A stretch of 33,053 bases of DNA from Moraxella equi. Lineage in GTDB: Bacteria > Pseudomonadota > Gammaproteobacteria > Pseudomonadales > Moraxellaceae. The stretch is from NCBI RefSeq assembly GCF_002027555.1, contig NZ_MXAP01000056.1, positions 1-33,053 on the forward strand. Direction: 5' to 3'. Position numbers and translations under genes: made by a program. The notes beneath the pieces were generated by a model. It was given only the letters and a program-made list of their open reading frames with translations. It was not told the DNA's origin and did no database searches. This document shows positions 1 through 7,441 of the stretch, piece by piece; the stretch's first letter is position 1, and the number at the start of each line of letters is the position of its first letter.

Positions 1-2
1 GG

Positions 3-1214
3 GTTCGGTTGGTATATCTTGCCAAAGCAGGGGCAAAAGTTACCGTCATTGACCGCCAAGCCGATGTTGCCGAAGAGACGAGTTTTGGTAACGCAGGGCA
101 AATCTCCCCAGGTTATTCAACGCCTTGGGCAGCCCCCAAAATCCCCCAAAAGGCGGTCAAATGGCTCATGCAAAAGCACGCTCCCCTTGCCATCTCCCCT
201 GACGGCACGCTGTTTCAGGCGGTGTGGATGAAACAAATGCTAGATAATTGCAACGCCAAGCGATACGAGATTAACAAAGAGCGAATGATGCGAGTGTCAG
301 AGTACAGCCGTGATTGCATCCGTGCCTTACGTGATGAGATTGGCATTGACTACGAACAGCGGACAGGTGGCACAATCCAATTATTTAGAAAGCCTGCCCA
401 GCTTGAAGCAATGAAGCTTGATACCAAAGTACTAGAAGAATGTGGTGTGCCTTATGAGATACTGGACGCAGATGGGCTTATCAAGGCTGAGCCTGCACTT
501 GCTTATGCTACCGCTCCGCTTTTGGGCGGTCTAAGATTGCCCAATGATGAAACGGGCGACTGTAATTTATTTACCAAACGCCTTGCCGAGCATTGCAAAT
601 CACTTGGCGTGAAGTTTAAATTTAACACCGTCATTGACAAAATTATCTCTGAAAATCAAAAAGTGACAGGCGTGGTTGCAGGGGGCGAAACCTTGACGGC
701 AGACGGTTTTGTCTTGGCGTTAGGAAGTTATTCTCGTCAAATGGCAAAAGATTTGGGGCTTGATTTGCCTGTCTATCCTGTTAAAGGTTATTCCTTAACC
801 GTGCCAATCGTGGACGAAACCCGTACCCCTGTTTCTACCGTGCTTGATGAAACTTATAAAATCGCCATTACCCGTTTTGACAATCGTGTCCGTGTGGGAG
901 GTATGGCAGAACTGGCAGGTTTTGATAAATCCTTAAACCCTGCTCGCCGTGAAACGCTTGAAATGGTAACCAAAAGCCTATTTGATGGCGGTGATTTGCC
1001 AAACGCCAAATTTTGGACAGGGCTTCGTCCAATGACCCCAGACGGCACGCCAATCATCGGAGCGACCAAATTTGATAATTTGTTTATCAATACAGGGCAC
1101 GGCACATTGGGCTGGACGATGGCGTGTGGCTCTGGAAAACTGCTTTGTGATATTATTATGGGTCAGCCAACTGAAATTAAGATTGACGGCTTAAATATTG
1201 ACCGTTATCGCTAA
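3..1214 (+). CDS. dadA: D-amino acid dehydrogenase (small subunit), 5'-partial
   Basis: FAD-dependent membrane-associated enzyme that oxidises D-amino acids, chiefly D-alanine, to 2-oxo acids plus ammonia and passes electrons to the respiratory chain. The visible protein (about 401 residues from codon 9) follows E. coli DadA closely: the motif [10 protein letters not shown] near residue 27, NDETGDC near 178, [20 protein letters not shown] around 278-298, and the C-terminal [14 protein letters not shown] followed by [16 protein letters not shown]. The N-terminal GxGxxG nucleotide-binding turn is missing because the gene runs off the left edge; roughly 15 residues are lost. The first few codons do not align cleanly with DadA, so the extreme edge may carry base errors. 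A RidA-like gene lies downstream, which fits because DadA chemistry passes through an imino acid. Identification is secure; the true start is not visible. Confidence 0.96.
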   Translation, partial: VRLVYLAKAGAKVTVIDRQADVAEETSFGNAGQISPGYSTPWAAPKIPQKAVKWLMQKHAPLAISPDGTLFQAVWMKQMLDNCNAKRYEINKERMMRVSEYSRDCIRALRDEIGIDYEQRTGGTIQLFRKPAQLEAMKLDTKVLEECGVPYEILDADGLIKAEPALAYATAPLLGGLRLPNDETGDCNLFTKRLAEHCKSLGVKFKFNTVIDKIISENQKVTGVVAGGETLTADGFVLALGSYSRQMAKDLGLDLPVYPVKGYSLTVPIVDETRTPVSTVLDETYKIAITRFDNRVRVGGMAELAGFDKSLNPARRETLEMVTKSLFDGGDLPNAKFWTGLRPMTPDGTPIIGATKFDNLFINTGHGTLGWTMACGSGKLLCDIIMGQPTEIKIDGLNIDRYR

Positions 1215-1223
1215 TTTTTAGCT

Positions 1224-1673
1224 ATGGGTGTTTTTGTTGGTGCAGGATTTTGGTTGTTGGTTGGGTTTATTGCCTATGGTTTGCATCAAGGCAATGCCCT
1301 AAATAACAAAATCATGATTGGCTTGTTAATTGGCTTTTGTCTGATTGGCACTGTTATGATTGGCTATTATTATATCATGGGTGATTATTTGTATCATAAT
1401 GGCAAAGTACAAAAGGATTGTGGTGTTGTCATTTATCCTGATAAACCACTAACCGCACACCAACAAAGAAAAGCTGTTACTAATCGTATCACCATTCAAA
1501 GCAGTAGCATAGACAAAAAATACCGTTTTCGCTATATTGATGATTGTTATACCAATAAGTTTTCTTTTAATGGTTTGAAAAAAGGCGATAAAGTATGTTT
1601 TGACTATGTTAAAGTTGAAAAATTTGTGAATGGCTACCCCTATTGGTTAAAGAACCTTCGCATTACTAACTAA
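1224..1673 (+). CDS. small membrane protein of unknown function
   Basis: A 149-residue protein that I do not recognise. Two hydrophobic segments are visible, about residues 3-20 and 30-51, rich in Gly, Ile and Leu, followed by a soluble C-terminal part of about 95 residues with many Lys, Tyr and Asp and two Cys (CGVVIY, DDCYTNKF). This suggests an inner-membrane protein with a hydrophilic tail. The start lies only 9 bases after the dadA stop and in the same frame, so it may be translated on the dadA transcript; no good Shine-Dalgarno sequence is seen in front of this ATG. The base composition is more AT-rich than dadA. The C-terminal part looks like a small beta-rich domain, but that is only an impression. 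Confidence 0.7.
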   Translation: MGVFVGAGFWLLVGFIAYGLHQGNALNNKIMIGLLIGFCLIGTVMIGYYYIMGDYLYHNGKVQKDCGVVIYPDKPLTAHQQRKAVTNRITIQSSSIDKKYRFRYIDDCYTNKFSFNGLKKGDKVCFDYVKVEKFVNGYPYWLKNLRITN

Positions 1674-1682
1674 TAATTAACC

Positions 1683-1688
1683 TATAAT
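1683..1688 (+). promoter_or_regulatory. candidate -10 box upstream of the RidA-like gene
   Basis: A perfect TATAAT lies 22 bases before the ATG at 1711, inside the AT-rich gap after the membrane-protein gene. No convincing -35 hexamer was found at the usual distance, so this is a candidate only. Confidence 0.35.
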
Positions 1689-1710
1689 GTAATTAAATAA
1701 GGTAATTTTT

Positions 1711-2061
1711 ATGACCGAAATCATCAAGTTAGACAGCAACGAAACCATTACCGAAATAGCCATTTATAATGGAGTGGTATATCTAGCAGGGCAAGTGCCT
1801 GATGATGACAGCCTTGATATTGTCGGGCAAACCCGTGAAGTTTTGGCAAATATTGATAAGGCACTTGCCAAAGCAGGCACAGACAAATCTCGCCTTTTGA
1901 CCGCCCAAGTCTTTATCAAAAACCTAGATGATTTTGACAAATTTAATGCCGAATACACCGCTTGGATAGCAGGCAATGTTCCGCCCACTCGTGCCACGGT
2001 TCAGGCGAATTTGGTTAATCCAAACTGGCTTATTGAGATTGTGGTAACGGCAGCGGTTTAG
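1711..2061 (+). CDS. RidA/YjgF family protein (YoaB-like imine deaminase)
   Basis: A 116-residue protein of the Rid (YjgF/YER057c/UK114) family, which hydrolyses reactive enamine/imine intermediates to oxo acids and ammonia. It resembles E. coli YoaB more than RidA itself: an N-terminal strand pair, LYLAGQVP-like loop (VYLAGQVPDD near 24-33), the helix IDKALAKAGTDKS, and the conserved Arg-containing PPTRATVQA segment near 90-98 followed by the C-terminal IEIVVTAAV strand. The Arg corresponds to the substrate-carboxylate-binding Arg of active Rid proteins. An AAGG ribosome site sits 8 bases before the ATG. Its position behind dadA suggests it clears iminopropionate or related imines produced by amino-acid oxidation. 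It ends 1 base before the convergent rsmE stop. Confidence 0.9.
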   Translation: MTEIIKLDSNETITEIAIYNGVVYLAGQVPDDDSLDIVGQTREVLANIDKALAKAGTDKSRLLTAQVFIKNLDDFDKFNAEYTAWIAGNVPPTRATVQANLVNPNWLIEIVVTAAV

Positions 2062-2062
2062 T

Positions 2063-2782
2063 TTAGCTCACTTGCCCCACCACCTGCAAGCCTGCCAACG
2101 CCACCACCCCTGCCGTCTCGGTGCGAAGTATCCGCTCGCCTATCGTCCACGACAAAAAGCCATGCTTATGGCACGCATCTATCTCATCATCAGACAGCCC
2201 GCCTTCTGAACCGACCAGTATGCCAATCGTGGACGGCAAGGGGGTTTTTGGGACATAGCGGTGCGTGTTGTCTGATAGGTTCATGACGATTTTTAGCTCA
2301 TCGGTACAACTTGCTAGATAGTTCGACAGCGTAACAGGGGGTAAAATGGCAGGGATAATATTTAGCCCACATTGCTCACAGGCAGAGACGGCGATTTTTT
2401 GCCAATGAATGAGCTTTTTGTTATCACGTTCATACCTGAGTCGCTCGGAGCGTTCGGTGGTGATGAGCTGTATGGCGGATACGCCCAACTCGCACGCCTT
2501 TTGGATGGTATAATCCATACGCTCGCCCTTACTCATCGCTTGGATTAGGGTAACACGATAAGGCAGGGTGCGATTGGCAGGGTTAAAATCATCTATACGC
2601 ACATGGGCAGACTTTTTGTCAATGCGGGTGAGTGTGGCGGTATATTCGCCCCCCTGCCCGTTAAAGAGCGTGGCAGTATCGCCAATATTTGCCCGCAAAA
2701 CTTTCGTCCAATGATGATACACGTCATCAGGCAGGGTTATCGTATCATGTACGGCTAGGGGCATATCTACAAAAAAACGCAT
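2063..2782 (-). CDS. rsmE: 16S rRNA (uracil(1498)-N(3))-methyltransferase
   Basis: A 239-residue SPOUT-class methyltransferase that uses S-adenosylmethionine to methylate N3 of U1498 in helix 44 of 16S rRNA, in the cytoplasm. Visible family hallmarks are the N-terminal PUA-like part (MRFFVDMPL, VYHHWTKVLRANIGD), the linker QAMSKGERMDYTIQKACELGV near 94-114, the conserved TERSERLRY, and the C-terminal knot with LVGSEGGLSDDEI near 189-201 and GERILRTETAGVVAL near 216-230. Length is normal for the family. An AAGG ribosome site lies 7 bases before the ATG. It is convergent with the RidA-like gene with one base between stop codons, and no terminator hairpin is present between them. Confidence 0.97.
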   Translation of the reverse strand: MRFFVDMPLAVHDTITLPDDVYHHWTKVLRANIGDTATLFNGQGGEYTATLTRIDKKSAHVRIDDFNPANRTLPYRVTLIQAMSKGERMDYTIQKACELGVSAIQLITTERSERLRYERDNKKLIHWQKIAVSACEQCGLNIIPAILPPVTLSNYLASCTDELKIVMNLSDNTHRYVPKTPLPSTIGILVGSEGGLSDDEIDACHKHGFLSWTIGERILRTETAGVVALAGLQVVGQVS

Positions 2783-3027
2783 GAAATCGCCTTTTAAATG
2801 ATTTATTAAAAATAAATTGGTAAATATAAAATGATTTTAGCATTCTATTGATTTTTATTTGCCAATTTTATCTTTGTTTTATTTAAAAATAGGTATGGTT
2901 AATTTACGATTTAAATATATGGGGTAAATTTAATTTATCCAAATTGATATGTTACATTAGAAAAATTTAAATTTTCCCCTACGTATTTATCCAAAAATAA
3001 ATCATTTCTTTTTAAACAATATTTTAA
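2783..3027. other. AT-rich intergenic stretch with a degenerate palindromic repeat
   Basis: Between the rsmE start and the end of the downstream M16-like gene on the same strand. No gene is visible. It holds one diverged copy of the GTAGGGG...CCCCTAC repeat family (about 2919-2992), with GGGGTAAATT on the left and TTTTCCCCTACG on the right. Confidence 0.6.
2919..2992. repeat. palindromic intergenic repeat, diverged copy
   Basis: The left end reads ATGGGGTAAATTTAATTTATCC-like sequence and the right end reads AAATTTTCCCCTAC then TTTATCC. The ends are inverted with respect to one another and share the GGGG(C/T)AAATT core and the trailing TATCC tag with the clearer copies at 8831, 15513 and 16325. 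This is the most degenerate member. Confidence 0.5.
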
Positions 3028-4494
3028 TCAATCTTTTTCGACCCTTTTTTTATGATCTTGTTTAAACAAACTTGATAAATCAGGTTTTTCTTTACCAATG
3101 GTAACGATGATAAATTCATCAGGGCGGATATAGGTATTTAGCGATTGATTGACCGTATCCAATGTCGTCTTGTCTAGTCGCACCAGATAATCAGTGATAT
3201 GACTGTCGGGCAAATTATTATAACCCAAATGACTTGCCGTGCTGTGAATGGCTAAGTTGGTGGCAAGGCTCATGGGGTAGGCGTATTTGCGACTGGTGCG
3301 TTCTAGGTTAAATTCGCTGTCTTTTATGCCATTTTTTCTTGTTTTTTCAATGACTTGTAAGGTTTTGATGATTGCTTCTTTGGCTTTGTCGGTCTGAGTA
3401 GAAAAACTGATACGATAATAACCCCGCTCATCAAATGTCGTCATACCGCCCGTAATACCATAGGTGTAGCCGTGCTTGTCTCGGATTTCTTTCATGAGAT
3501 ACGCATTAAAATCGCCCCCTGCCAGTACGCTGTTGGCAAGGCTAAAACTGGTGCGGTTTTGTAGCTCTACGGGGTCTTTGGTCTCTTTTTCGCCCATGTG
3601 TCCGATATAGACGTGAGTTTGGGTGCTGTCATAGGGGATATGGACGTGCTGTGGCTTGGGGGCGATGGGCGTGGGCAAGTCGGTGGCTCTCTCGCCTTGG
3701 GGCAAGGCATTTATCAGACGTTTGGCGATGGTGCGTGCGTCATCGGCACTGATGTCGCCTGTGATGGCGATGTGGGCGTTGCCTTTGGTTAAGTATTTGT
3801 TTTTATAGGCGATTAGGTCATCTCGGCTAATGCTCGCCACGCTCTGTTGTGTTCCGTCTATGGGGATGGCGTAGGGGTGTGTGCCGTATAGGGTTTTTAA
3901 AAATTCAACACTTGCCAGATGGCTTGGGTTTTGTTTGGCACGCTCAAAACCGATGTCTGCTTGGGCTTGGTTGCGTTTTAGGATAGTTTCATCAAAACGG
4001 GGGTTTTGTATCATGTCGGCAAACAAATCAAGGGCAGGATATAGCTCTTTGTCGTCCGACAAACTTCTAAACGCATAAACAAACGTGTCTCGGTAGGCAG
4101 TCGCCCCAAATACCACGCCCAGCAGTTCGGCTTTTTCGGCAAATGTGTTCTCGTCTAGGTGGGTTGTGCCTTGGGTCATCATAGTGGCGGTCATGCCAGC
4201 AATGCCGTAGCCGTCCGCTCGTATGGTGTCGTCCTTGGCAGAACCGCCCTTAAAGGTCAAGCTAATGTCCAAAATCGGTAGCTCATCAATGGGCGTAAAA
4301 ATCACAGGCACGCCGTCCACGTCAAACCGCTCCATGTGTGGGATTTTTAAATCCAGTGGCTTGTCATCTTTTAGGCTGTCAAGCATGGGCAAGGGCTTAT
4401 CGCTTGGGGCGACAGGGGTATGATGATGACCGTCCGCCCATGTGGTGTGGCTGATAAGCAATAAGGTTAAGGCAATTGGGGTAAGTTTTTTCAT
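3028..4494 (-). CDS. M16 family peptidase-like protein lacking the zinc motif (inactive partner)
   Basis: A 488-residue exported protein with an N-terminal signal peptide (MKKLTPIALTLLLISHTTWA, likely cleaved after about residue 20). It has the two-lobed M16 fold, but where active members carry HxxEH it reads GIAGMTATMMTQGT near residue 100, so no zinc ligands remain. The C-terminal lobe keeps the family's substrate-binding segment RDKHGYTYGITGG near 338-350. In M16B enzymes an active and an inactive subunit often pair, as in mitochondrial processing peptidase; the active partner here is the gene immediately upstream at 4722-6182. A good AGGAA site lies 6 bases before the ATG. Likely periplasmic. 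The function of the pair is not known from the sequence. Confidence 0.9.
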   Translation of the reverse strand: MKKLTPIALTLLLISHTTWADGHHHTPVAPSDKPLPMLDSLKDDKPLDLKIPHMERFDVDGVPVIFTPIDELPILDISLTFKGGSAKDDTIRADGYGIAGMTATMMTQGTTHLDENTFAEKAELLGVVFGATAYRDTFVYAFRSLSDDKELYPALDLFADMIQNPRFDETILKRNQAQADIGFERAKQNPSHLASVEFLKTLYGTHPYAIPIDGTQQSVASISRDDLIAYKNKYLTKGNAHIAITGDISADDARTIAKRLINALPQGERATDLPTPIAPKPQHVHIPYDSTQTHVYIGHMGEKETKDPVELQNRTSFSLANSVLAGGDFNAYLMKEIRDKHGYTYGITGGMTTFDERGYYRISFSTQTDKAKEAIIKTLQVIEKTRKNGIKDSEFNLERTSRKYAYPMSLATNLAIHSTASHLGYNNLPDSHITDYLVRLDKTTLDTVNQSLNTYIRPDEFIIVTIGKEKPDLSSLFKQDHKKRVEKD

Positions 4495-4721
4495 GAGATT
4501 TCCTGATATTGGGTTGGGGTTTTAATTGTTGAGTTTATATAAATCATTTTTATTTAAATTGATTGTCATGGTTAATTTTGGAAAAATATTATTTTCATTT
4601 TTTAAATATCCAAATTTAATATCAATTTATCTTTTAAATAAAATAATTTTGGTAAAATTTAATTTTTTATTTAAATTTTACCCATAATTTTTATCAACTT
4701 TTCAAACCCCAAAATAATCTA
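4495..4721. other. AT-rich gap between the two M16 genes
   Basis: A very AT-rich spacer of 227 bases with no coding signal. It contains a perfect 12-bp inverted repeat at 4651-4682 and may hold a separate promoter for the inactive M16 gene. Confidence 0.5.
4651..4682 (-). terminator. AT-rich hairpin after the active M16 peptidase gene
   Basis: Arms GGTAAAATTTAA (4651-4662) and TTAAATTTTACC (4671-4682) pair perfectly across an 8-base loop. It lies about 40 bases beyond the stop of the active M16 gene. It lacks a GC-rich stem and a clear T-run, so it could be a weak terminator, an mRNA-stabilising hairpin, or a relic of the palindromic repeat family. Confidence 0.35.
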
Positions 4722-6182
4722 TTATTCATCTTTTGGTAAAATATAGGCACTATACATACGCTCATCGCTTAGGTATTTTTTGCCTGCATTTTTAATTTCA
4801 TCGGTGCTAATGGTGGGCAGGATTGCCAATTCTTCTTGGATTTTGCCAAAAGGGATATTTTCATTTTTTAGCATTCCCAATAAACTTGCCTGCCCTGATA
4901 CACCTTCGGACGCAAACACCAAGGCGGTTTTTGTGGCAACCATAGAACGGTCAAGCTCTTTTTGGTCAATGGGGTCGGTTATGGTGCGTTTTATCTCATC
5001 TAAGACAAGGCGTTTGGTTTCATCAAGGCTCACCCCTGCTTTTGGCGTTGCCATGACCATAAAAAAGCCGTCCCCATAGCCTGTACTGTCGTAACTACTA
5101 TGTACAGACGTAACGAGTTCTTTTTTGACCAAATTTTTAGCAAATCGACCAGACGCTCCGCCACTTAGCACGTCATCAAACAGCCCCAATGCCAACAGCT
5201 CTCGCTCATTGTCGGCGGTGTGGCGGTTGGTGAGTTTTAGGCTAGATAAAGTCGGGGCTTGCCATGCCAAAATCAGCGTGGGAACTTGGACGGCTTCTTT
5301 GATGACGACATGGCGTTCGCTCACACCGCCTTTGCCTGCGTTTAGGTCATCAGCATGGATGAATTGGGCAGGGTCTCGGGCGGGTACGGGGTCGCCTTTG
5401 GGGATGTCGCCAAAATATTTTTTGATATGGGTTAGGGCTTCGTCCTTGTCCACGTCGCCCACGATGACAAGCGTGGCGTTGTTGGGGACGTACCATGTGG
5501 CGTACCAGTGTTTTAGGTCATCCATGGTCAAGCTCTCAATGTCCGCCATGCTCCCGATAATGGGGCGACCCCGTGGCGTGTCGCCATAGACGAATGGTAA
5601 GAACCGCTCCCACGCTTTTGCCATGGGGTTGTCGTCCGTACGAGAACGGCGTTCTTCTTGGACAACTTGGCGTTCGCTCTCTATCTGTTCGGGTTTAAAC
5701 AGGACGTTTTTCATGCGGTTGGCTTCTAGCTCCAACGCTAGGGCGTAGCGGTTGGCGGGCAAAATCTCATGATAAACGGTAACGTCCGAACTGGTGTAGG
5801 CGTTGTTACTACCGCCATAATGACTGATAAGACGGCTAAATTCATCGCTGGATACTTTGGGCGTGTCCTTGAACATTAAATGCTCTAAAAAGTGCGACAA
5901 TCCGCCCTTGCCCACAGGCTCGTCATTCGCCCCCACGCCATACCAGATTTGGGTCATGACCACAGGGGCTCGTTTGTCTTCTTTGATGACGACTTGCAAG
6001 CCGTTGTCTAGGGTGTGTTCGTGGATGTTGGCGAGCAGTTTTAGCTCTTGTTGGGGGATAGTGGCAAGGGCGGTTGGGGCTTGGGGCGTGGCGGTTGAGG
6101 CGTGCTGGCAAGCGGTTAGGGATAACAACCCTAAGGATACGCATAAGGATAGGGCAAGGCGGTTAAAGGTTTTCATAGACAT
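4722..6182 (-). CDS. M16 family zinc metallopeptidase, lipoprotein
   Basis: A 486-residue exported peptidase with a lipoprotein signal: hydrophobic stretch followed by LTAC, Cys at residue 25 counted from the first Met, so likely anchored to the envelope. The inverted zinc motif H97-F-L-E-H101 is intact, with the third ligand expected at about E177 in QVVQEERR. The C-terminal lobe carries SGGASGRFAKNLVKKELV. The family degrades peptides inside a clamshell of two M16 lobes. The second Met (start at 6176) is the better start, because a GGA lies at proper spacing only for it and touches the first ATG. It sits directly upstream of the catalytically dead homologue at 3028-4494 on the same strand, so the two likely form a heteromeric peptidase like other M16B pairs. 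Substrate unknown. Confidence 0.93.
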   Translation of the reverse strand: MSMKTFNRLALSLCVSLGLLSLTACQHASTATPQAPTALATIPQQELKLLANIHEHTLDNGLQVVIKEDKRAPVVMTQIWYGVGANDEPVGKGGLSHFLEHLMFKDTPKVSSDEFSRLISHYGGSNNAYTSSDVTVYHEILPANRYALALELEANRMKNVLFKPEQIESERQVVQEERRSRTDDNPMAKAWERFLPFVYGDTPRGRPIIGSMADIESLTMDDLKHWYATWYVPNNATLVIVGDVDKDEALTHIKKYFGDIPKGDPVPARDPAQFIHADDLNAGKGGVSERHVVIKEAVQVPTLILAWQAPTLSSLKLTNRHTADNERELLALGLFDDVLSGGASGRFAKNLVKKELVTSVHSSYDSTGYGDGFFMVMATPKAGVSLDETKRLVLDEIKRTITDPIDQKELDRSMVATKTALVFASEGVSGQASLLGMLKNENIPFGKIQEELAILPTISTDEIKNAGKKYLSDERMYSAYILPKDE

Positions 6183-6234
6183 TCCGATGAGTTTGGCGGT
6201 TTTATTGATTTAAAATTTTGTCAATTAAGAGAAA

Positions 6235-6348
6235 TCATTTACCAATCAAAATACTGGCAGTAGGACGTACACCTTGACCGTTATTGGCACTGCACGCCAC
6301 AAGCGTTAGGGGCAGGCATAGGGCGATGATGAGCGTAAATTTTTTCAT
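6235..6348 (-). CDS. 37-residue small lipoprotein
   Basis: A very short gene easily missed by length cut-offs. It encodes Met-Lys-Lys-Phe followed by a hydrophobic core and the lipobox LVAC, Cys at residue 19, giving a mature lipopeptide of 19 residues (CSANNGQGVRPTASILIGK). An AGGA ribosome site is 7 bases before the ATG. The complete signal-peptide/lipobox grammar, the good ribosome site and the stop just before the M16 peptidase gene support a real gene. It lies 52 bases upstream of the lipoprotein M16 peptidase and could share its transcript. It resembles in plan the tiny lipoproteins such as entericidins, but I cannot assign it to a family. Confidence 0.72.
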   Translation of the reverse strand: MKKFTLIIALCLPLTLVACSANNGQGVRPTASILIGK

Positions 6349-6422
6349 GATAATTCCTAATTGCAAAAGGTTATAGTTTAGCATAAGTTGGGGTGGGTGG
6401 CAATTTTGGGAAAAAGATTGAC

Positions 6423-6462
6423 AAAAAGTACTTTTAAAAGTATTATAAAAAGCACTTTTAAA
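6423..6462. repeat. two direct repeats with a 24-base period
   Basis: AAAAAGTACTTTTAAA and AAAAAGCACTTTTAAA differ at one base. Each unit is nearly palindromic around the ACTTTT core, so the block could be a protein-binding site or part of a hairpin. No gene start lies close enough to assign it as an operator. Confidence 0.6.
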
Positions 6463-6477
6463 CTATTTGATTTTCCC

Positions 6478-6759
6478 ATGAATGAACATAATGACGTACA
6501 TGACATGATGATAAGAATAGAATATATAATAAATTCAGTCATTGAACAAACGATAAGTACCAACATAGAACATTTAAAAAATCTAAGTGTATTTCAAATA
6601 TTTCTGAGTATTTTTTGCTTATTTTATTCTAAAAATATCTCCGATAAAAACTGCATACAAAATATCTTTAAAAATATTTTAAAGAAAATTCTAGATATTC
6701 GCTCACATGTTGGTTTAATATTCTTAATACCACGTCTCAATACTCCAATCTATCACTAA
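6478..6759 (+). CDS. doubtful 93-residue open frame in AT-rich DNA
   Basis: Starts at an ATG with no ribosome site and encodes an Ile-, Asn- and Lys-rich sequence with one hydrophobic patch (VFQIFLSIFCLFY). Its composition follows the AT-rich DNA and resembles no family I know. An overlapping antisense open frame of similar quality exists. It may be a decayed accessory gene or chance. Confidence 0.18.
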   Translation: MNEHNDVHDMMIRIEYIINSVIEQTISTNIEHLKNLSVFQIFLSIFCLFYSKNISDKNCIQNIFKNILKKILDIRSHVGLIFLIPRLNTPIYH

Positions 6760-6787
6760 TCCGCTCTTTACCAAAAAGGTAGTTTAT

Positions 6788-7051
6788 ATGCTAAACCAAA
6801 TCCACAGCCGTTATGTTGCCAGTATCAGCGATTTAAAGAAAAGCCCCATGGACACACTCGCCCACGCCAATGGCGAGCCTGTGGCGATTTTAAATCGCAA
6901 TACCCCTGCTTTTTATTGCGTGCCTGCGTCTTTATACGAAAAAATGTTGGACGCATTAGACGACCAAGAACTCATCAAATTGGCAAACGAACGGCAAAAC
7001 CAAAAAACGGTAAAGGTAACGATTGATGACTTACAAGCCAAATTCCAATAA
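6788..7051 (+). CDS. type II antitoxin, Phd/YefM family (StbD-like)
   Basis: An 87-residue antitoxin that should bind DNA through its N-terminal Phd/YefM fold and neutralise the downstream RelE-type toxin through its C-terminal helix. The N-terminal half is typical: SRYVASISDLKKSP at 8-21, then GEPVAILNRNTPAFYCVP at 29-46 and SLYEKMLDAL. The C-terminal tail (ERQNQKTVKVTIDDLQAKF) is the presumed toxin-wrapping segment. AAAGG lies 7 bases before the ATG. The reading frame overlaps the toxin start by 26 bases. Such pairs normally repress their own promoter, so the AT-rich DNA just upstream is the expected operator region. The sequence is closest in style to StbD of StbDE plasmid and chromosomal cassettes. 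Confidence 0.9.
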   Translation: MLNQIHSRYVASISDLKKSPMDTLAHANGEPVAILNRNTPAFYCVPASLYEKMLDALDDQELIKLANERQNQKTVKVTIDDLQAKFQ

Positions 7052-7334
7052 TGATGAAAATCGTGTTTATGAATTAGAATTTAACGAAACTGCGTTAAAA
7101 GAATTTGAAAAATTAAACGCCACGATTGCCGAGCAATTTTTAAAAAAGCTAGAAAAAGTGCTGTTAAATCCACACATTCCCAAGAATAAACTACACGGGG
7201 CGAATGCTAAGAATTTATACAAAATCAAACTTCGTAAGATGGGTTATCGTTTGGTTTATGAAGTTAGGGATGATAAACTGGTGGTGCTTGTGATTACGGT
7301 GGGACGGCGTGATACGGTGTATGATAATATTTGA
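7026..7334 (+). CDS. type II toxin, RelE/ParE superfamily (StbE/RelE-like)
   Basis: A 102-residue RelE-fold toxin, predicted to cleave mRNA on the ribosome. The core matches RelE: YELEFNETALKEFEKLN, KKLEKVLLNPHIPKNKLHG, LYKIKLRKMGYRLVYEV and the last strands VLVITVGRRDTVY. The basic and aromatic residues in KIKLRKMGYRLVY and GRRDTVY are the usual active-surface positions. The ATG at 7026 is preferred over the TTG one codon earlier, because AAAGG lies at a suitable distance and ATG is the stronger start; it leaves about 12 extra residues before the usual RelE N-terminus. The start lies inside the antitoxin gene, consistent with translational coupling. A mobile or horizontally acquired cassette is likely. 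Confidence 0.92.
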   Translation: MTYKPNSNNDENRVYELEFNETALKEFEKLNATIAEQFLKKLEKVLLNPHIPKNKLHGANAKNLYKIKLRKMGYRLVYEVRDDKLVVLVITVGRRDTVYDNI

Positions 7335-7441
7335 CGCACTTATAGGCTTTGGCTTTATTTAGTATGGTAGAGCTGATTTTTTATGATTTATTTTTTGCTA
7401 AATTTAGCGTAAAATAACCCCAAATTTTTATGAGAATCATC

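Larger units (their letters stand above)
6349..6787. other. AT-rich gap before the toxin-antitoxin pair
   Basis: About 440 bases, clearly more AT-rich than its flanks. It holds two near-identical direct repeats (6423-6439 and 6447-6462) and a weak open frame (6478-6759). This looks like accessory DNA carried with the neighbouring toxin-antitoxin cassette. Confidence 0.5.

Noticed and set aside
6423..6462. CRISPR-like repeat array
   Set aside because: Only two short repeats with an 8-base gap; no spacers of CRISPR length and no cas genes.
6378..6566. Antisense open frame in the AT-rich gap
   Set aside because: No ribosome site, low-complexity Ile/Leu-rich sequence and overlap with another weak frame; likely chance.
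7023..7334. TTG start for the RelE-like toxin
   Set aside because: The ATG one codon later has the same upstream ribosome site and is the stronger start codon.
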